Below, in pieces: positions 9,931 to 19,699 of a stretch of 64,000 nt of DNA. How positions within the stretch are numbered: the first letter of the stretch is position 1; every line of letters begins with the position of its first letter. The position numbers and the translations under genes are program-made. Under the pieces are notes generated by a model. The model was not told the DNA's origin and ran no database searches. It saw only the letters and a list, made by a program, of their open reading frames with translations. This stretch comes from Parietichytrium sp. I65-24A (taxonomy: Eukaryota; Sar; Bigyra; Thraustochytrida; Thraustochytriidae): positions 248,001 to 312,000 of the forward strand of contig BLSF01000033.1 of assembly GCA_012862575.1 (NCBI GenBank), written 5' to 3'.

Positions 9931-11814
9931 ATGGCGACCGAGTTCGCGCAGTGGGTGTCGGACCTGGACGCTCGGCGCGGGGAGCGGCTGGGGGAGGACG
10001 TCGGTTTCGGCGGGGACGACCAAGATGGAAGTGATGATGATAGCGAGGCAGAAGGCGAGAACGCGTTCGATGGGGCTGGGAAAGCGGCGAAACGGAGAGC
10101 AGGCACGTGCGCGGAGGACAATTTGAAGGAGCTGGAGCAGGAGATGAAGCTGCTGCACTGGCACAAGCTGGCGAACGAAGCCGCTCTGAAAGCGGCGCTG
10201 ATCAAGACCAAGCGCATGAAAAAGAAGGAGGCGGCGCAGAGAGGCGGCCTGCGCGAGAGCGAGAAGGCGGCGTGGATGCAGCAGGTGATTCAGGAGGAGC
10301 AGGCGAAGCCGCTGGAAGTGAGCAGAGAGTACATTCAAAAGTTCCAGGATCACCAGGCCAAGGAGGACGAGAGGGTGGAGCGCGACATGAAGCGGCACCT
10401 GAAGAATATTGTCAAGGTCAAGAACGACCTGGAGGATAAGAACGAGATGAAACGAAGGAACGAGCTGTACAAGGAGAAGAAGCGACTGCTGCAAAAGCGC
10501 GAAAGACAAGTACAGGAGGCGTCGCTCAAGCAGTCAAAGTATGGAGCCGCCCCAGCGCCTTTTCCGGAAGCCTTGCTCGATGCCGCATCCTTGCGTGCTG
10601 AGACAGCGGAGCTTTCTAACACCAGGGCTGCGGGAAACCAGAGCCCTACCGAACAAGTCGGGGAAGTGGCCACTTCGCTGGACATGCTCGTCGAACTCGA
10701 GAAGAGGATCTCTCAGCTTGAGCGAGAATATGTGGACGGCGACGGCCCAAGCGCTCAGAAGAACACGGTACAATTTGCCAAGCAAAGAGTCCCCGGAAGC
10801 GGAAGTGAGCCCGCGCAAGTCAAGTACCACGTTCGGGTAAAGGCCAAAGGTCGCGCGTCGAACAATGACAATTACGAGGATCAACACTATGAGGCCCAAA
10901 ATGACGACGAGGACGGAGATATGGGTGGCGGCACTTTCCTCACGTCGATCGGGGGTTCCTCCGCCACCCCCTCATCCGCGTCAAGAGCGAAAAGCGGTGC
11001 AGCAAGTTCCTCAAGACAGTCGCAGAGAAGCGAGCTGGCTCCAGTCGCAACCAAAAAGTCCAAGGCACCCACATCAAAAGTCCGGAGCAAGCTTAAGACA
11101 GCACAGAAGCAGGACGCTGCGGTCTCTAAATGGCTCAATAACAGAAATAAGGGAATCTCGAGCGGAAGCGGGGCTAAAGGCACTCGGACCAAGAGCTCCG
11201 CACTTGTTGTGCGGCAAACTGGTAGCCAACGCAAGGTGCCGAGCGCAAAGGACCGATTGAAGGAATTCAAGGAGGTCCGCCAGCAGTACAACAAGAAGAA
11301 GGAGTCAGCGATGAGATCCTTACACGCTCGCTATGAATCAGGTCCAATAAAACGCACCACCACTCGGTCGACTCGGTCGACTCGGTCGAGTGTGCGGAGC
11401 GACCGCGCCACAATCGGTTCCATGAATTCTGCGCCAATTTCTCGACGAACACCCGCTCGGGGCGCGGCCCTTGCTTTGAAGAACACCCCAGCAAGCTCAG
11501 CCTCAACCTCACGGACAGCGAGCTCCTCAAAATCACGCTCTGCAACCGTGAGGCCGAGAACCAAGCTAGTGGGAAGAAATGGAGACAAGTTGCGTTCTGC
11601 GGCCACGAGAAAGACGCAATCCAGGACTCCGAAGAGTAGTGTGCGGGGAACCCCGTCAAAGACGAGATCAGCATCCACTCCTACCAAGCGAAAGTCAGGC
11701 CAGCCACGACAGCAACAAGACAGCGGGCCGGTCAAGCTGGGAGTATTTGGGGTCAGTAACAATAGCATTGGCGGTGCAACCGGAGGAGCTGCGCTATTGC
11801 CCAGACTTCGCTAA
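9931..11814 (+). CDS. Basic coiled-coil protein of unknown function
   Basis: A single exon encoding 627 residues. The longest frame starts at a GTG (9895), but MATEFAQWVSDLDARRGERL from the ATG at 9931 is the natural start. An acidic patch at about residues 30-45 is followed by a long charged coiled coil (about 60-205) rich in Lys, Glu, Arg and Gln. The C-terminal two thirds is disordered, rich in Ser, Thr, Arg and Lys, with many SR, RS and TRST runs (a short CTCGGTCGA nucleotide repeat near 11365-11390 encodes RSTRSTRSS). The charge pattern resembles centrosomal or microtubule-associated CCDC proteins, and two cilium-linked genes lie elsewhere in the window. I do not recognise the family, so no function is assigned. 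Confidence 0.75.
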   Translation: MATEFAQWVSDLDARRGERLGEDVGFGGDDQDGSDDDSEAEGENAFDGAGKAAKRRAGTCAEDNLKELEQEMKLLHWHKLANEAALKAALIKTKRMKKKEAAQRGGLRESEKAAWMQQVIQEEQAKPLEVSREYIQKFQDHQAKEDERVERDMKRHLKNIVKVKNDLEDKNEMKRRNELYKEKKRLLQKRERQVQEASLKQSKYGAAPAPFPEALLDAASLRAETAELSNTRAAGNQSPTEQVGEVATSLDMLVELEKRISQLEREYVDGDGPSAQKNTVQFAKQRVPGSGSEPAQVKYHVRVKAKGRASNNDNYEDQHYEAQNDDEDGDMGGGTFLTSIGGSSATPSSASRAKSGAASSSRQSQRSELAPVATKKSKAPTSKVRSKLKTAQKQDAAVSKWLNNRNKGISSGSGAKGTRTKSSALVVRQTGSQRKVPSAKDRLKEFKEVRQQYNKKKESAMRSLHARYESGPIKRTTTRSTRSTRSSVRSDRATIGSMNSAPISRRTPARGAALALKNTPASSASTSRTASSSKSRSATVRPRTKLVGRNGDKLRSAATRKTQSRTPKSSVRGTPSKTRSASTPTKRKSGQPRQQQDSGPVKLGVFGVSNNSIGGATGGAALLPRLR

Positions 11815-12486
11815 ATTCCAAGTCTCCGCGAGTCACTCTCGGACTCCTCCACAAATATAAAAAAAAGTAGAACAGCTTCGTGCTGTATTGCATTTTGCCC
11901 CTGCCTTGATGAAGAGTGAGCAGGGAAGGAAATGTGCGCGTTATGTACTCTACAGTAAGCATATTGTGTTCTTCATTGCGGCTGTATCGTAAAAATTATT
12001 TAGCTTGGGTTTCCACTGTGATGTCTCGTTTTCTTGTTCTGATGTTCGGTCGTGCGATAACACAGCTCGTGTTTAAGGCCCCGCAGGCCAGCGACCTGCA
12101 AGGAACCCTTCAATAAAGCTCAGGTCGCTCCAAAACGTGAAGAAATCTGTCGTTGAACGAATTCTGGCCCCCCGTGTAGGAAGAGACCTCGATGCCGACG
12201 TCGGGTGATCAAACAAAGAAACAACATGCTTGCGAGGAAAACTTCTCTTCAGACCTTCCCCATTTCACTGAAATGTGCCATCTCTTGCTCAATAAATGAA
12301 TATATTTCCCAGGAAACTCAGACAGACAAAATTAGACCTCTGCAACGTCATCAGGAAATGGAACAAGAAAACAGGAAGCTCCGAAAGAAAAAAAAAAAAG
12401 GAAAAAAACGCGAAAGAAAACGGTGTATATGAGCTACACAGGCAAACTTGATGTGAATCAGAAAAAGACCCGGGAAAAATATTTGT
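11815..12486. other. Convergent intergenic spacer with a stem-loop
   Basis: This lies between the 3' ends of the coiled-coil gene and eL27. It is AT-rich with an A-run near 12389-12400. It holds the inverted repeat described separately at 12090-12129. No gene is supported. Confidence 0.65.
12090..12129 (+). terminator. Stem-loop with AATAAA in the loop (possible 3' processing site)
   Basis: AGCGACCTG (12090-12098) pairs perfectly with CAGGTCGCT (12121-12129). The 22-nt loop contains AATAAA at 12112-12117. It lies about 280 nt after the stop codon of the coiled-coil gene, where a poly(A) signal is expected. The 3'-end role is inferred. Confidence 0.35.
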
Positions 12487-12969
12487 TTAGAAGCGCAGCT
12501 TTTGGTAAAAGTATTTGACTCCCTCCTCTGCCTTTGCGTTCTTTCTCTTGTCCTGAGCGAAAAAGCCCTCCTCGAACACCTTCTTCACAGCCTTGCGAGC
12601 AGTAGCCCTCTTTGCCTGATCGTTCACGGCATCCTCGTCAATGTTGATCTGAAGCGCAGCAGCCTTCTTGTTGCGGCGTGGGAGATCAACCTTCTTCAAG
12701 TCCAAATCTACCTGGTAGCGGGTTGGCATAACGTGGTTCTGGTTGATAAACTTGAGGAAAGGCCTGATGGTTGCCTTCTTCTTAATCTGCTCCTCTGTCA
12801 TCTTCTTGTGCAAGCGGCGAGGTCCTTTCTGGATGCCAGCCACCAACAAATGCTGGAACTTCCTGCTCGACGAGCCATCGTCGAAGGCCTTCACCACCAC
12901 GGCCTTCTTCCCTGCGTAGCGCCCCTGCAGCACCACCACCACCTTGCCCTGCTTCAAGAACTTGCCCAT
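12487..12969 (-). CDS. RPL27: 60S ribosomal protein eL27
   Basis: A structural protein of the large cytosolic ribosomal subunit. The start is placed at the ATG at 12969 (MGKFLKQGKVVVVLQGRYAG), the conserved start of the family; the upstream frame extension begins with GTG. The N-terminal KOW motif (GKVVVVLQGRYAGKKAVVVK), the central LVAGIQKGPR and NQNHVMPTRYQVD segments, and the C-terminal YFYQKLRF are typical. The protein has 160 residues against about 136 in animals. The extra 24 or so lie in the last third, after MPTRYQVD, where Lys- and Ala-rich sequence replaces a shorter linker. There is no intron. A strong GA tract lies in the 5' leader. Confidence 0.96.
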   Translation of the reverse strand: MGKFLKQGKVVVVLQGRYAGKKAVVVKAFDDGSSSRKFQHLLVAGIQKGPRRLHKKMTEEQIKKKATIRPFLKFINQNHVMPTRYQVDLDLKKVDLPRRNKKAAALQINIDEDAVNDQAKRATARKAVKKVFEEGFFAQDKRKNAKAEEGVKYFYQKLRF

Positions 12970-13014
12970 CTTCTCCGCTTCCTCTCGCACGCTCTGCCTT
13001 CGCGCTGCCCTTCT

Positions 13015-13135
13015 TCACTTCCTTCACTTCCTTACTTCTTCACTTCTTCACTTCTTCCCCTCTCACTTTACTTCACAATCTCTCTCTCCTAGTCTCTCTC
13101 TCTCAGTCTCTCTCTCTTTCTCTCTCCCTGTTCCC
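13015..13135 (-). promoter_or_regulatory. Purine-rich leader tract of eL27
   Basis: About 120 nt of CT-rich plus strand (TTCACTTCC and TCTCTCTC runs) is GA-rich on the sense strand. It starts about 45 nt before the ATG. In animals, ribosomal protein mRNAs start in pyrimidine tracts; here the sense strand is purine-rich instead. Confidence 0.45.
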
Positions 13136-13267
13136 GTGTCCTACGGTTTGCCGTACCCGCGCCGCTACGCCCCTTGCTACTTGCCGGTTGGTCACTGCTA
13201 AGCTCGATAGGAGGGGCTACCCAGCCGCGGTAGGTGGTCTAGTCGAGAGCTCCGCCGCCACCAACAC

Positions 13268-13297
13268 CTCCTGGCTAGCGTTTTGAGTAGCCAGGAG
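13268..13297. repeat. Inverted repeat (9-bp stem, 12-nt loop)
   Basis: CTCCTGGCT (13268-13276) pairs with AGCCAGGAG (13289-13297). The flanks CACCAACACC and GGTGCTGGTG extend the pairing with one mismatch and an asymmetric bulge, giving a longer imperfect hairpin. Confidence 0.5.
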
Positions 13298-13684
13298 AGG
13301 GGATGGTGCTGGTGCTACTGGAGAGTGTAGGTGAATGGGATAGGCCGGGATGCTAGGTGGAGGGTAGCCCTGGCGATGCACCACACAACTGGGTGTAGCG
13401 GGTGGGTTAGGTTGGAGGGTAGGCCAGACGAAGAGGTTCGTTGTTCGCTAGAAGGTTGAGTGGGAAAGGGGTATGGAACAGGGGTGAGAGTATGCGGTAG
13501 GTGTGAGGAGTGGGAGCCACTGGTTGTGCGAAAAAAGGGAAAGGGTTTGAAGACCTAACCCTACTGCTGGGTGCCGAGTTTTCTTGGACACATGCGTTCC
13601 GCAGATAATGGGTGATACTTGGGGCTACACGATTGCATAGGACCGAGCGAGGCTACAGATGCCTAGTAGTGATTGCATCGATGC

Positions 13685-13717
13685 GCGAGGACCCAAATTT
13701 TCGCCGAGGGTCCTCGC
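13685..13717. repeat. Inverted repeat (10-bp stem, 13-nt loop)
   Basis: GCGAGGACCC (13685-13694) is the exact reverse complement of GGGTCCTCGC (13708-13717). The loop is AAATTTTCGCCGA. No adjacent gene explains it. Confidence 0.5.
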
Positions 13718-14520
13718 TCGGAGTGTGCACCGACAATTCTCTTTTTCTAAGAATTGGCTTTACGGCAGACTTTAGGCATCCTTTCTCAGTAAGAGTACTG
13801 TGTACCGGTACGAAAAGGTCTTTCAAGATCAAATGGAAAAAAGTGTGTCTCTCCTGTCACCTATGTTCATTTTCAGTGTTCACTGAATTGAAATGAAAAC
13901 CAAGTTGGTGGCCCGGCAAAGGCTTTGATGCATAACAACATTTTTGTGATGCAAAAGCAATGGAAAAATCGGCAAGACAACAACAAAGCACATGCGAATC
14001 GGTTCGTACGTAGTACTCACAGTCAGTACGGAGTACCTCAATAGCTCTTTACTTGATTGATGAGTAGGGCTAATTTTCATTCACTCGCATTCACAAAGGG
14101 CTTGACTGTCAATCAATCAAAATACAAATAACGGGGCAGGAATGCCGAAAAATTCGTTTACACATATGAGCGTTTAGTTGTACGATTATGGTCCAGGCGC
14201 AACACGCCAAGATGAGGTAAAAGACGACGGGGGAAAAAGATTAAAAGGCAAATAGAATTGTGAACTGCTCGAAGGACAGGAAGATCTCCACTCGACCTTC
14301 CGCAACAAAAAAGACCGCAAATGGGTTTTGTTGATTCGTCAAGTTACGCACTAGCTGAACAGAACGAACTCATATCCGCTCGAGCGAAAGCTACACGCAC
14401 CTCCTTTTCTTTAGGTTATCTTTCCTCCCTCGAAATCCGCGATCTATTACTTCACAGCCCGCGAGCCTCTACACGTCCAAATTGGGTGCTTTGGCATGGA
14501 CCACGCTCCGCCAACTTCTT

Positions 14521-15603
14521 CTACAACTTGCGGTAAAGAGACCGCTTGACTGTAGCAACAATGTCAGGGGTTTGTGGGAGCGCAGAGTTCTCCAAGTTTT
14601 GAGCGTATGGCATAGGCACATCGGCACCAGTGACACGTTCGACTGGAGCATCCAAGTAGTCAAATGCCTCAGACTCCATCAAAAGCGCGCAGATTTCAGA
14701 GCCTACACCATGCTGTGGCCAGCCCTCTTCGACGGTTACTACGTGGTTGGTCTTCATTGCGGACTTGATGATGGTCTCACGATCAAGTGGGCGAATGCAG
14801 CGGAGGTTGATCACCTCGGCAGAGATACCTTCCTTCTCGAGCTGCTCTGCAGCGGCAAGGCAGTTTCCAACCTGTCTCGAGAATGAGACCAAGGTCACGT
14901 CCTTACCTTCGCGCTCAATTTTGGCCTTACCGAATGGAATAACAAAATCCTTGGAGAGAACTTCGTCACTGACTGGGAACTCGGTGTTGTACATGAGCTC
15001 GTGCTCAAGGACGACAACAGGGTTTGGGTCGCGGATTGCAGCCTTCATCATGCCGCGGGCATCTTCACTACTGTAAGGCGCAAAAACTTTGAGACCGGGG
15101 ACGCTTCCATACCAAGCAGCGTAACACTGGCTGTGCTGAGCGCCGACACCGGCAGCCGCTGCGTTTGGTCCTCTAAAGACTATCGGGACGTTGCATGTTC
15201 CGGCGGACATGTACAGCTGTTTGGCCGCAGAGTTAACGATCTGGTCGATTGCCTGCATGGCAAAGTTCCAGGTCATGTACTCGACCACAGGCTTGAGGCC
15301 CTTGTACGCAGCTCCCACGGCGAGACCGGTGAAGCCCATCTCGGTAATAGGGGTGTCGATGACACGCTTTCCGCCGTACTTGTTGAACAGCCCCTTGGTC
15401 ACCTTGTATGCCCCGTTGTATTCTGCGACCTCCTCTCCCATGATGAAGACATCCTCGTCCCTCTCAAGCTCCTCGTCCAATGCGGAGTTGAGCGCCTCGC
15501 GAACGGACATCTTGGTGCTCATCTGCCGCTGTGCCAAAGAGCGCCATTGCGCCCTGTTGCCTGCCGTCATGAGGCGAGCGCGAGCGTTCTGTGCGAGCAT
15601 CAT
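14521..15603 (-). CDS. PDHB: Pyruvate dehydrogenase E1 component, beta subunit (mitochondrial)
   Basis: With the alpha subunit it forms the thiamine-diphosphate-dependent E1 that decarboxylates pyruvate in the PDH complex. The frame is open up to 15762, but that start is GTG; the first ATG pair is at 15603/15600, giving 360 residues (human precursor 359). Residues 1-30 ([25 protein letters not shown]) are Arg/Ala-rich without acidic residues, as in a mitochondrial presequence. The catalytic-domain signatures [47 protein letters not shown] and [13 protein letters not shown] are all present, and the C-terminal transketolase-type domain ([25 protein letters not shown]) is complete. No intron is present. 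It is divergent from the PNPase gene. Confidence 0.97.
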   Translation of the reverse strand: MMLAQNARARLMTAGNRAQWRSLAQRQMSTKMSVREALNSALDEELERDEDVFIMGEEVAEYNGAYKVTKGLFNKYGGKRVIDTPITEMGFTGLAVGAAYKGLKPVVEYMTWNFAMQAIDQIVNSAAKQLYMSAGTCNVPIVFRGPNAAAAGVGAQHSQCYAAWYGSVPGLKVFAPYSSEDARGMMKAAIRDPNPVVVLEHELMYNTEFPVSDEVLSKDFVIPFGKAKIEREGKDVTLVSFSRQVGNCLAAAEQLEKEGISAEVINLRCIRPLDRETIIKSAMKTNHVVTVEEGWPQHGVGSEICALLMESEAFDYLDAPVERVTGADVPMPYAQNLENSALPQTPDIVATVKRSLYRKL

Positions 15604-15716
15604 CTTTCCTGATCTGACCTTTTGTTCCCCAAACACGATCCAACCTCCTGTGCAATCGCAATCACGCAAACCGAAAAGCACCCCGTCAGTACCCAGTACC
15701 CAGTACCTCCCCCTCA

Positions 15717-15750
15717 ACCGTTCCCGTTCTAGTTCCTCCTCCCCTCCCTG
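15717..15750 (-). promoter_or_regulatory. Purine-rich leader tract of PDH E1 beta
   Basis: The plus strand reads CCGTTCCCGTTCTAGTTCCT and continues with CCTCCCCTCCCTG, so the sense strand is GA-rich from about 115 nt upstream of the ATG. Confidence 0.35.
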
Positions 15751-17600
15751 CTTTGGCGACACGCAATCTCAAGTGAGCGAATGGAGCGAATGAGGCGACT
15801 GCGCGAATGGACAAACAGCTACCACCTTGTCTCTCTGCTTGCTTTTGAAACAAGCCTACGAGTGACAAGCCAACCACCCAAGCGAACCAGCTGCAGAGAC
15901 AAACAACAAACTGACTTTGTCTTTTCGGTCGCCTGAGCTCTCTGTGCGTCGTCCTCCCTCCCTCCTTCTATCCTTCCCTCCCAAACAAACAAACAAACAA
16001 ACAGTCAACTCACTCACAGGGCCACTCACTCTCACAATCGGTGCGTCTTCTTGGCACACTTGCGTTGTTGTTGTTGTTGCTTCAGCTTGTCCTTCCCATC
16101 TCTCTACTCTCTTTTTCTCTTCTCTATCCGAACGGAGATCAGTCAGTCTGACAATCTTATTTTCTAGCTGTTTACCCCAGCCAGGTTTACGCGAAATTTG
16201 CCACTCTCCGCACTAACTCAATGTGTTGTTTCTCGCTCTCATTGACTTTCTCCTCGCACTAAGACCCGTTCACGCAGCTCCCTAAGACCCGGCCCATCTG
16301 CCTCTGTGCCTAGACGTATCGATAGAGCTGCTCTAGCACCCTGGATCCGTCGGTGGATGCCGGGATCCGCACGGGGACGTCTCTCTTGAAGCTTCACTCG
16401 GCGTCACGTAGGTACCTCTGTGACGAGGATAACAAGTACAGTAGAGAGGTTTTCGTAGCTATGAGGACATAGGGCTAGAAATGCCTGAGTGGATTTCGTG
16501 CCGCGGTGAAGACGCAGGTGGTCGCGGGTGCAGCGTCGTTGGCCAAGTGCGGCGATCGATGCGGAGAAGGGCAAATGCGGAGATGCAAGAGCGGCAAGAG
16601 TGGTTCTGTGCCAGCGCTGCCGTGTGCATCCTTGCGTCGTGCGTCGCGCATAGAAGGCGATTTTGTTCCAACTTGCCGCTCGCGAAATTTTGCATCGCGA
16701 TGCAGCGGGAGCTTTGTTTAATTCTTCCTCCCCCCCTCCTTTTCACTTTGTCAATTTGCTTTTGTGGGATTGCTGGCTTGTAGAATGCTAGTCCGCATAT
16801 CACGGATTAGCCTAGGGGTAATTTTTTTTTTTGGAACTTGTGTAGTATACATGACAGAATTCAGAAGACTTGTGACAATTATCATTTGCTTCTTCACTTT
16901 GCCGTCAGTTTTGAGAGAGTTTTGAGCGATTCAAGACACCGCGAAGCTCTCATTTATTTTGTTGAATTTGATTTGATTTGTTGTCGTCCTTTCCTTATTA
17001 GAACGAAAATGTAGAGGGGGAAGACATTTGTCCATTCTATTGAGAACTGAAGAAGATGCGCCATGCAAGACCTCGCTCTTTGTTCACGATCAGCTCTTTG
17101 TTCTTTTGGTTCTCCTGAGCAGAACCCGAATTTGCTGGCCGAGTTTGTCTCGTCGATGTGTACGTAGTGCATTGATGATGGCATTTTACGTCTCGCAAGT
17201 CTCCGCTGCTTGCTCGCCTGCGGACCAAATCCCGACGGCTTTCAACTCCTGTGATTTCTTTACTTTTTCGCTGGCACTCCTCTTGTTGCTCTCTCCCCGA
17301 ACTGGTTCTTCTCAGCTTCCCGGATCTCCCATCCCATCACACAGCATCGCGACACAGCATCGCGGAGCACTACACTGGGCACCTTCAGGTGCACTCCTAC
17401 TCAAAAGGCTAGACGACGTCTAGTAACCTCTGTTGGTTCCAGCAATTTTTCGAGCCATGCGTGATCATGCGTGGGAGACAAACGCGGGGTCCTCGGCGCG
17501 TACCCCTTCTTTGACTTTGGGAGAGAGGAGGAACCCTTCGCGCGTCACGCGAGGACCTGCGCTCAAGCAAGCAAGCAAGCACCCGCGAAGGGACCTTCGC

Positions 17601-17640
17601 GCAGAAGGAGGAGGAGGAAGGACAAGGATAAGGAGGAGGC
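17601..17640 (+). promoter_or_regulatory. Purine-rich leader tract of the PNPase gene
   Basis: GCAGAAGGAGGAGGAGGAAG and the following GGACAAGGATAAGGAGGAGG precede the ATG at 17678. The frame is open through this tract back to a GTG at 17471, so it would read as a polybasic peptide if translation began upstream. Confidence 0.4.
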
Positions 17641-17677
17641 GCGGTCAACCAAAAGTTGTCTTCCGCGACCACGAGCG

Positions 17678-19699
17678 ATGGCGACTATGGCGCGAGACAA
17701 GCCCGTGTTCCGCCTCGTGGGCAAGCACATCTTTGCGTCGCAGGGAGGCTCCCACGTGACGGCGTCCTGCGTGCTGCGTCACCACCGCCCGCCGCCGCCC
17801 ACGCCCGAATCGCCGTCGTCCGCCGCCGCGACTGCACCCGGCGCGGCCAAGAACACCAGACAGACCCAGACCCAATCGCAGAAGCAGCAGTCCCCTTTCG
17901 CGCAGCTGACGGTGGACGTGGTGGGCGGCGGCGCGGCGCGGGGCGCGCGCGGTGGCGGTGGCGCGGGCGCGGGCGGGGAGGCGCACCTTCTGAGCAGCCG
18001 TCTGGTGGACCGTTCGCTGCGCGCGCGTATCCCGGCGGCGGCGTACGCGGTGGAGGCGCAGGTGGTGTGCACTGTCCGCGCCGCGGACGGGCGCAACTGC
18101 GTGAGCACGCTCGCGGTGAACGCGGCCAGCGCGGCCATGCACGCGGCGGGCTTCCCGTGGCACGGGCCGGTGGCGGCGCTGCGGCTGGGGTGGACGCAGG
18201 AGGGACGCGTGGAAGACAGCGGCGGCGGCGCGGCGACGCGCGAGACGCAGATGGACCTGGTGGTCTCCGCGGCAGAGGATGGCCTGGTCATGCTGGAACT
18301 CGGCGCAGACGAAGTCCCCGAGGACGCCGTGGTGGCCGCGCTGCGGTACGCGATGGGCGCGCCAGTGCAGGAGATCCTGGCCGCACAGCGCGCCGCAGGA
18401 GAGCGGAACCCGGCGGAGGTTGGAACCGCGCAGTTTGAGGCGGGCCAAGCGGAACCCGACGTGGTGTGGGCTCGCGAAAAGGCCCGCAGCCTGTGCGCAG
18501 AGCTAGCCATGCGGGTGGCGCACGGCGCGAACGAGAGCAAACAGGAGCGCGCCCAAGCGCAGACGCTGTACTGGTTCCAGGCCAAGCGCAAGCTGGAGCT
18601 CGCGGCTGCCGCCGACGGAGTGCAGGTGAGAGACTTTGTCCGAGACGACGCGCTGCACGACCTGCTCGGCGATGCAGTCAGAAATGCCGCGCTGGACAGG
18701 ACGCTTGCGAAAACTAAACAGAGGCCAGATGGCAGGGCCATGGACCAGATCAGACCCATCCTGGCCAAGGGCGGGTACCTGCCCGTCACACATGGCTCCG
18801 CGCTGTTTGGCAGGGGCAACACGCAAGTGCTCTGCACGGCGGTGCTTGGCCCGCTCAAAATGGCAAAGCTGTGCACTCCTCCCTTGGAGGAGCCTTTCTC
18901 AAAGCGTTTCCTGCTCTCGTATGACTTCCCGCCATACTCTGTCAATAGGACCGGACCCGTGTTTGGAAACAACCGCCGCATGATTGGTCACGGCGCGCTG
19001 GCAGAAAAAGCCATCGCGCCTCTGGTTGCCAAAGCTTTGGGCGATGAGGACCCAGCTTTCCCTTACTTTGTCAGCCTCTCTGCCGAGGTTACCGGCTCGG
19101 ACGGATCTACGTCAATGGCGACCGTGTGCGGAGCGTCTCTCGCGCTGCTGGACGCCTGTGTCCCATTGACCCGCCCGGCAGCGGGTATCTCGATCGGACT
19201 TTATATGAACCCCGATGATCCAAGTGACTTTACCCTTCCCGTGGACATTCTCGGAATGGAAGATCACTTTGGAGACATGGATTTCAAGGTTGCCGGGACG
19301 GAGAAAGGGCTGACCGCAATTCAGCTTGACATCAAGCGGCCTTCGATCCCTTTGATTGTGATCGAACAGGCTCTTGAAAAGGCAAAAGTCGCGCGGAGCT
19401 CTGTTCTTGCTGAAATGAAAGAGCAAAATCCTCACCTGTTTGGGGAAAGATACGAAGTTCACGTGGCGCAAAGAAAAGCCGAGCTTCCGCTCTCCGAGAA
19501 GTTTTTTCTAGATGCCCCGCGCGAACAGCGCGAGGTGTTCTTGGCATCTTCGCAAACGGTCCGCGAGTCCATCGAGGATCGAACTGGAGTTTCGCTTCAG
19601 GTTGAACTTGAACATGACTATATTAGAATTTTTGCAAAAGATCAGCTCTCGATGGATCAAGCAAAGCACGAGATTCGCTCGGCGCTCATGGCGCAATAG
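17678..19699 (+). CDS. PNPT1: Polyribonucleotide nucleotidyltransferase-like protein lacking S1 domain
   Basis: PNPase degrades RNA 3' to 5' using phosphate, normally in mitochondria or plastids. From the first ATG (17678) it has 673 residues. Order: N-terminal RNase PH domain (about 10-230), helical linker (about 250-340), catalytic RNase PH domain (about 350-565) and a degenerate KH region (about 600-670). The active-site strings GHGALAEKAI, TGSDGSTSMATVCGASLALL and EDHFGDMDFKVAGTEKG are intact, including the two Asp of the GDMD segment. The KH region keeps IEDRTGV but has LASS where the GXXG loop belongs, and the protein ends there with no S1 domain. No targeting peptide follows this ATG. 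The first kilobase is markedly GC-rich. Confidence 0.9.
   Translation: MATMARDKPVFRLVGKHIFASQGGSHVTASCVLRHHRPPPPTPESPSSAAATAPGAAKNTRQTQTQSQKQQSPFAQLTVDVVGGGAARGARGGGGAGAGGEAHLLSSRLVDRSLRARIPAAAYAVEAQVVCTVRAADGRNCVSTLAVNAASAAMHAAGFPWHGPVAALRLGWTQEGRVEDSGGGAATRETQMDLVVSAAEDGLVMLELGADEVPEDAVVAALRYAMGAPVQEILAAQRAAGERNPAEVGTAQFEAGQAEPDVVWAREKARSLCAELAMRVAHGANESKQERAQAQTLYWFQAKRKLELAAAADGVQVRDFVRDDALHDLLGDAVRNAALDRTLAKTKQRPDGRAMDQIRPILAKGGYLPVTHGSALFGRGNTQVLCTAVLGPLKMAKLCTPPLEEPFSKRFLLSYDFPPYSVNRTGPVFGNNRRMIGHGALAEKAIAPLVAKALGDEDPAFPYFVSLSAEVTGSDGSTSMATVCGASLALLDACVPLTRPAAGISIGLYMNPDDPSDFTLPVDILGMEDHFGDMDFKVAGTEKGLTAIQLDIKRPSIPLIVIEQALEKAKVARSSVLAEMKEQNPHLFGERYEVHVAQRKAELPLSEKFFLDAPREQREVFLASSQTVRESIEDRTGVSLQVELEHDYIRIFAKDQLSMDQAKHEIRSALMAQ

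Larger units (their letters stand above)
12970..14520. other. Intergenic region with two stem-loops
   Basis: This lies between the eL27 start and the PDH E1 beta stop, both on the minus strand. After the GA leader it holds two strong inverted repeats (13268-13297 and 13685-13717) and a GGTAGG/GTAGG-rich stretch (13220-13450). No coding frame is convincing. A small structured RNA is possible but unsupported. Confidence 0.55.
15604..17677. other. Divergent intergenic region between PDH E1 beta and PNPase
   Basis: About 2 kb that should hold both promoters. CT-rich (sense GA) sequence follows the PDH E1 beta start at 15717-15750 and 15950-15981, next to an AAAC repeat. TAG/CTA-rich sequence lies at 16255-16470. 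The GA tract of the PNPase gene is at 17601-17640. No open frame has recognisable content. A short upstream exon carrying a PNPase targeting peptide could hide here. Confidence 0.55.

Noticed and set aside
9628-10509. 293-codon minus-strand frame opposite the coiled-coil gene
   Set aside because: It is a Leu/Val-rich antisense shadow of a Glu/Lys-rich coding region.
17645-18981. Long frames on both strands opposite or overlapping PNPase
   Set aside because: The high GC content removes stop codons in all frames; only the PNPase frame has family motifs.
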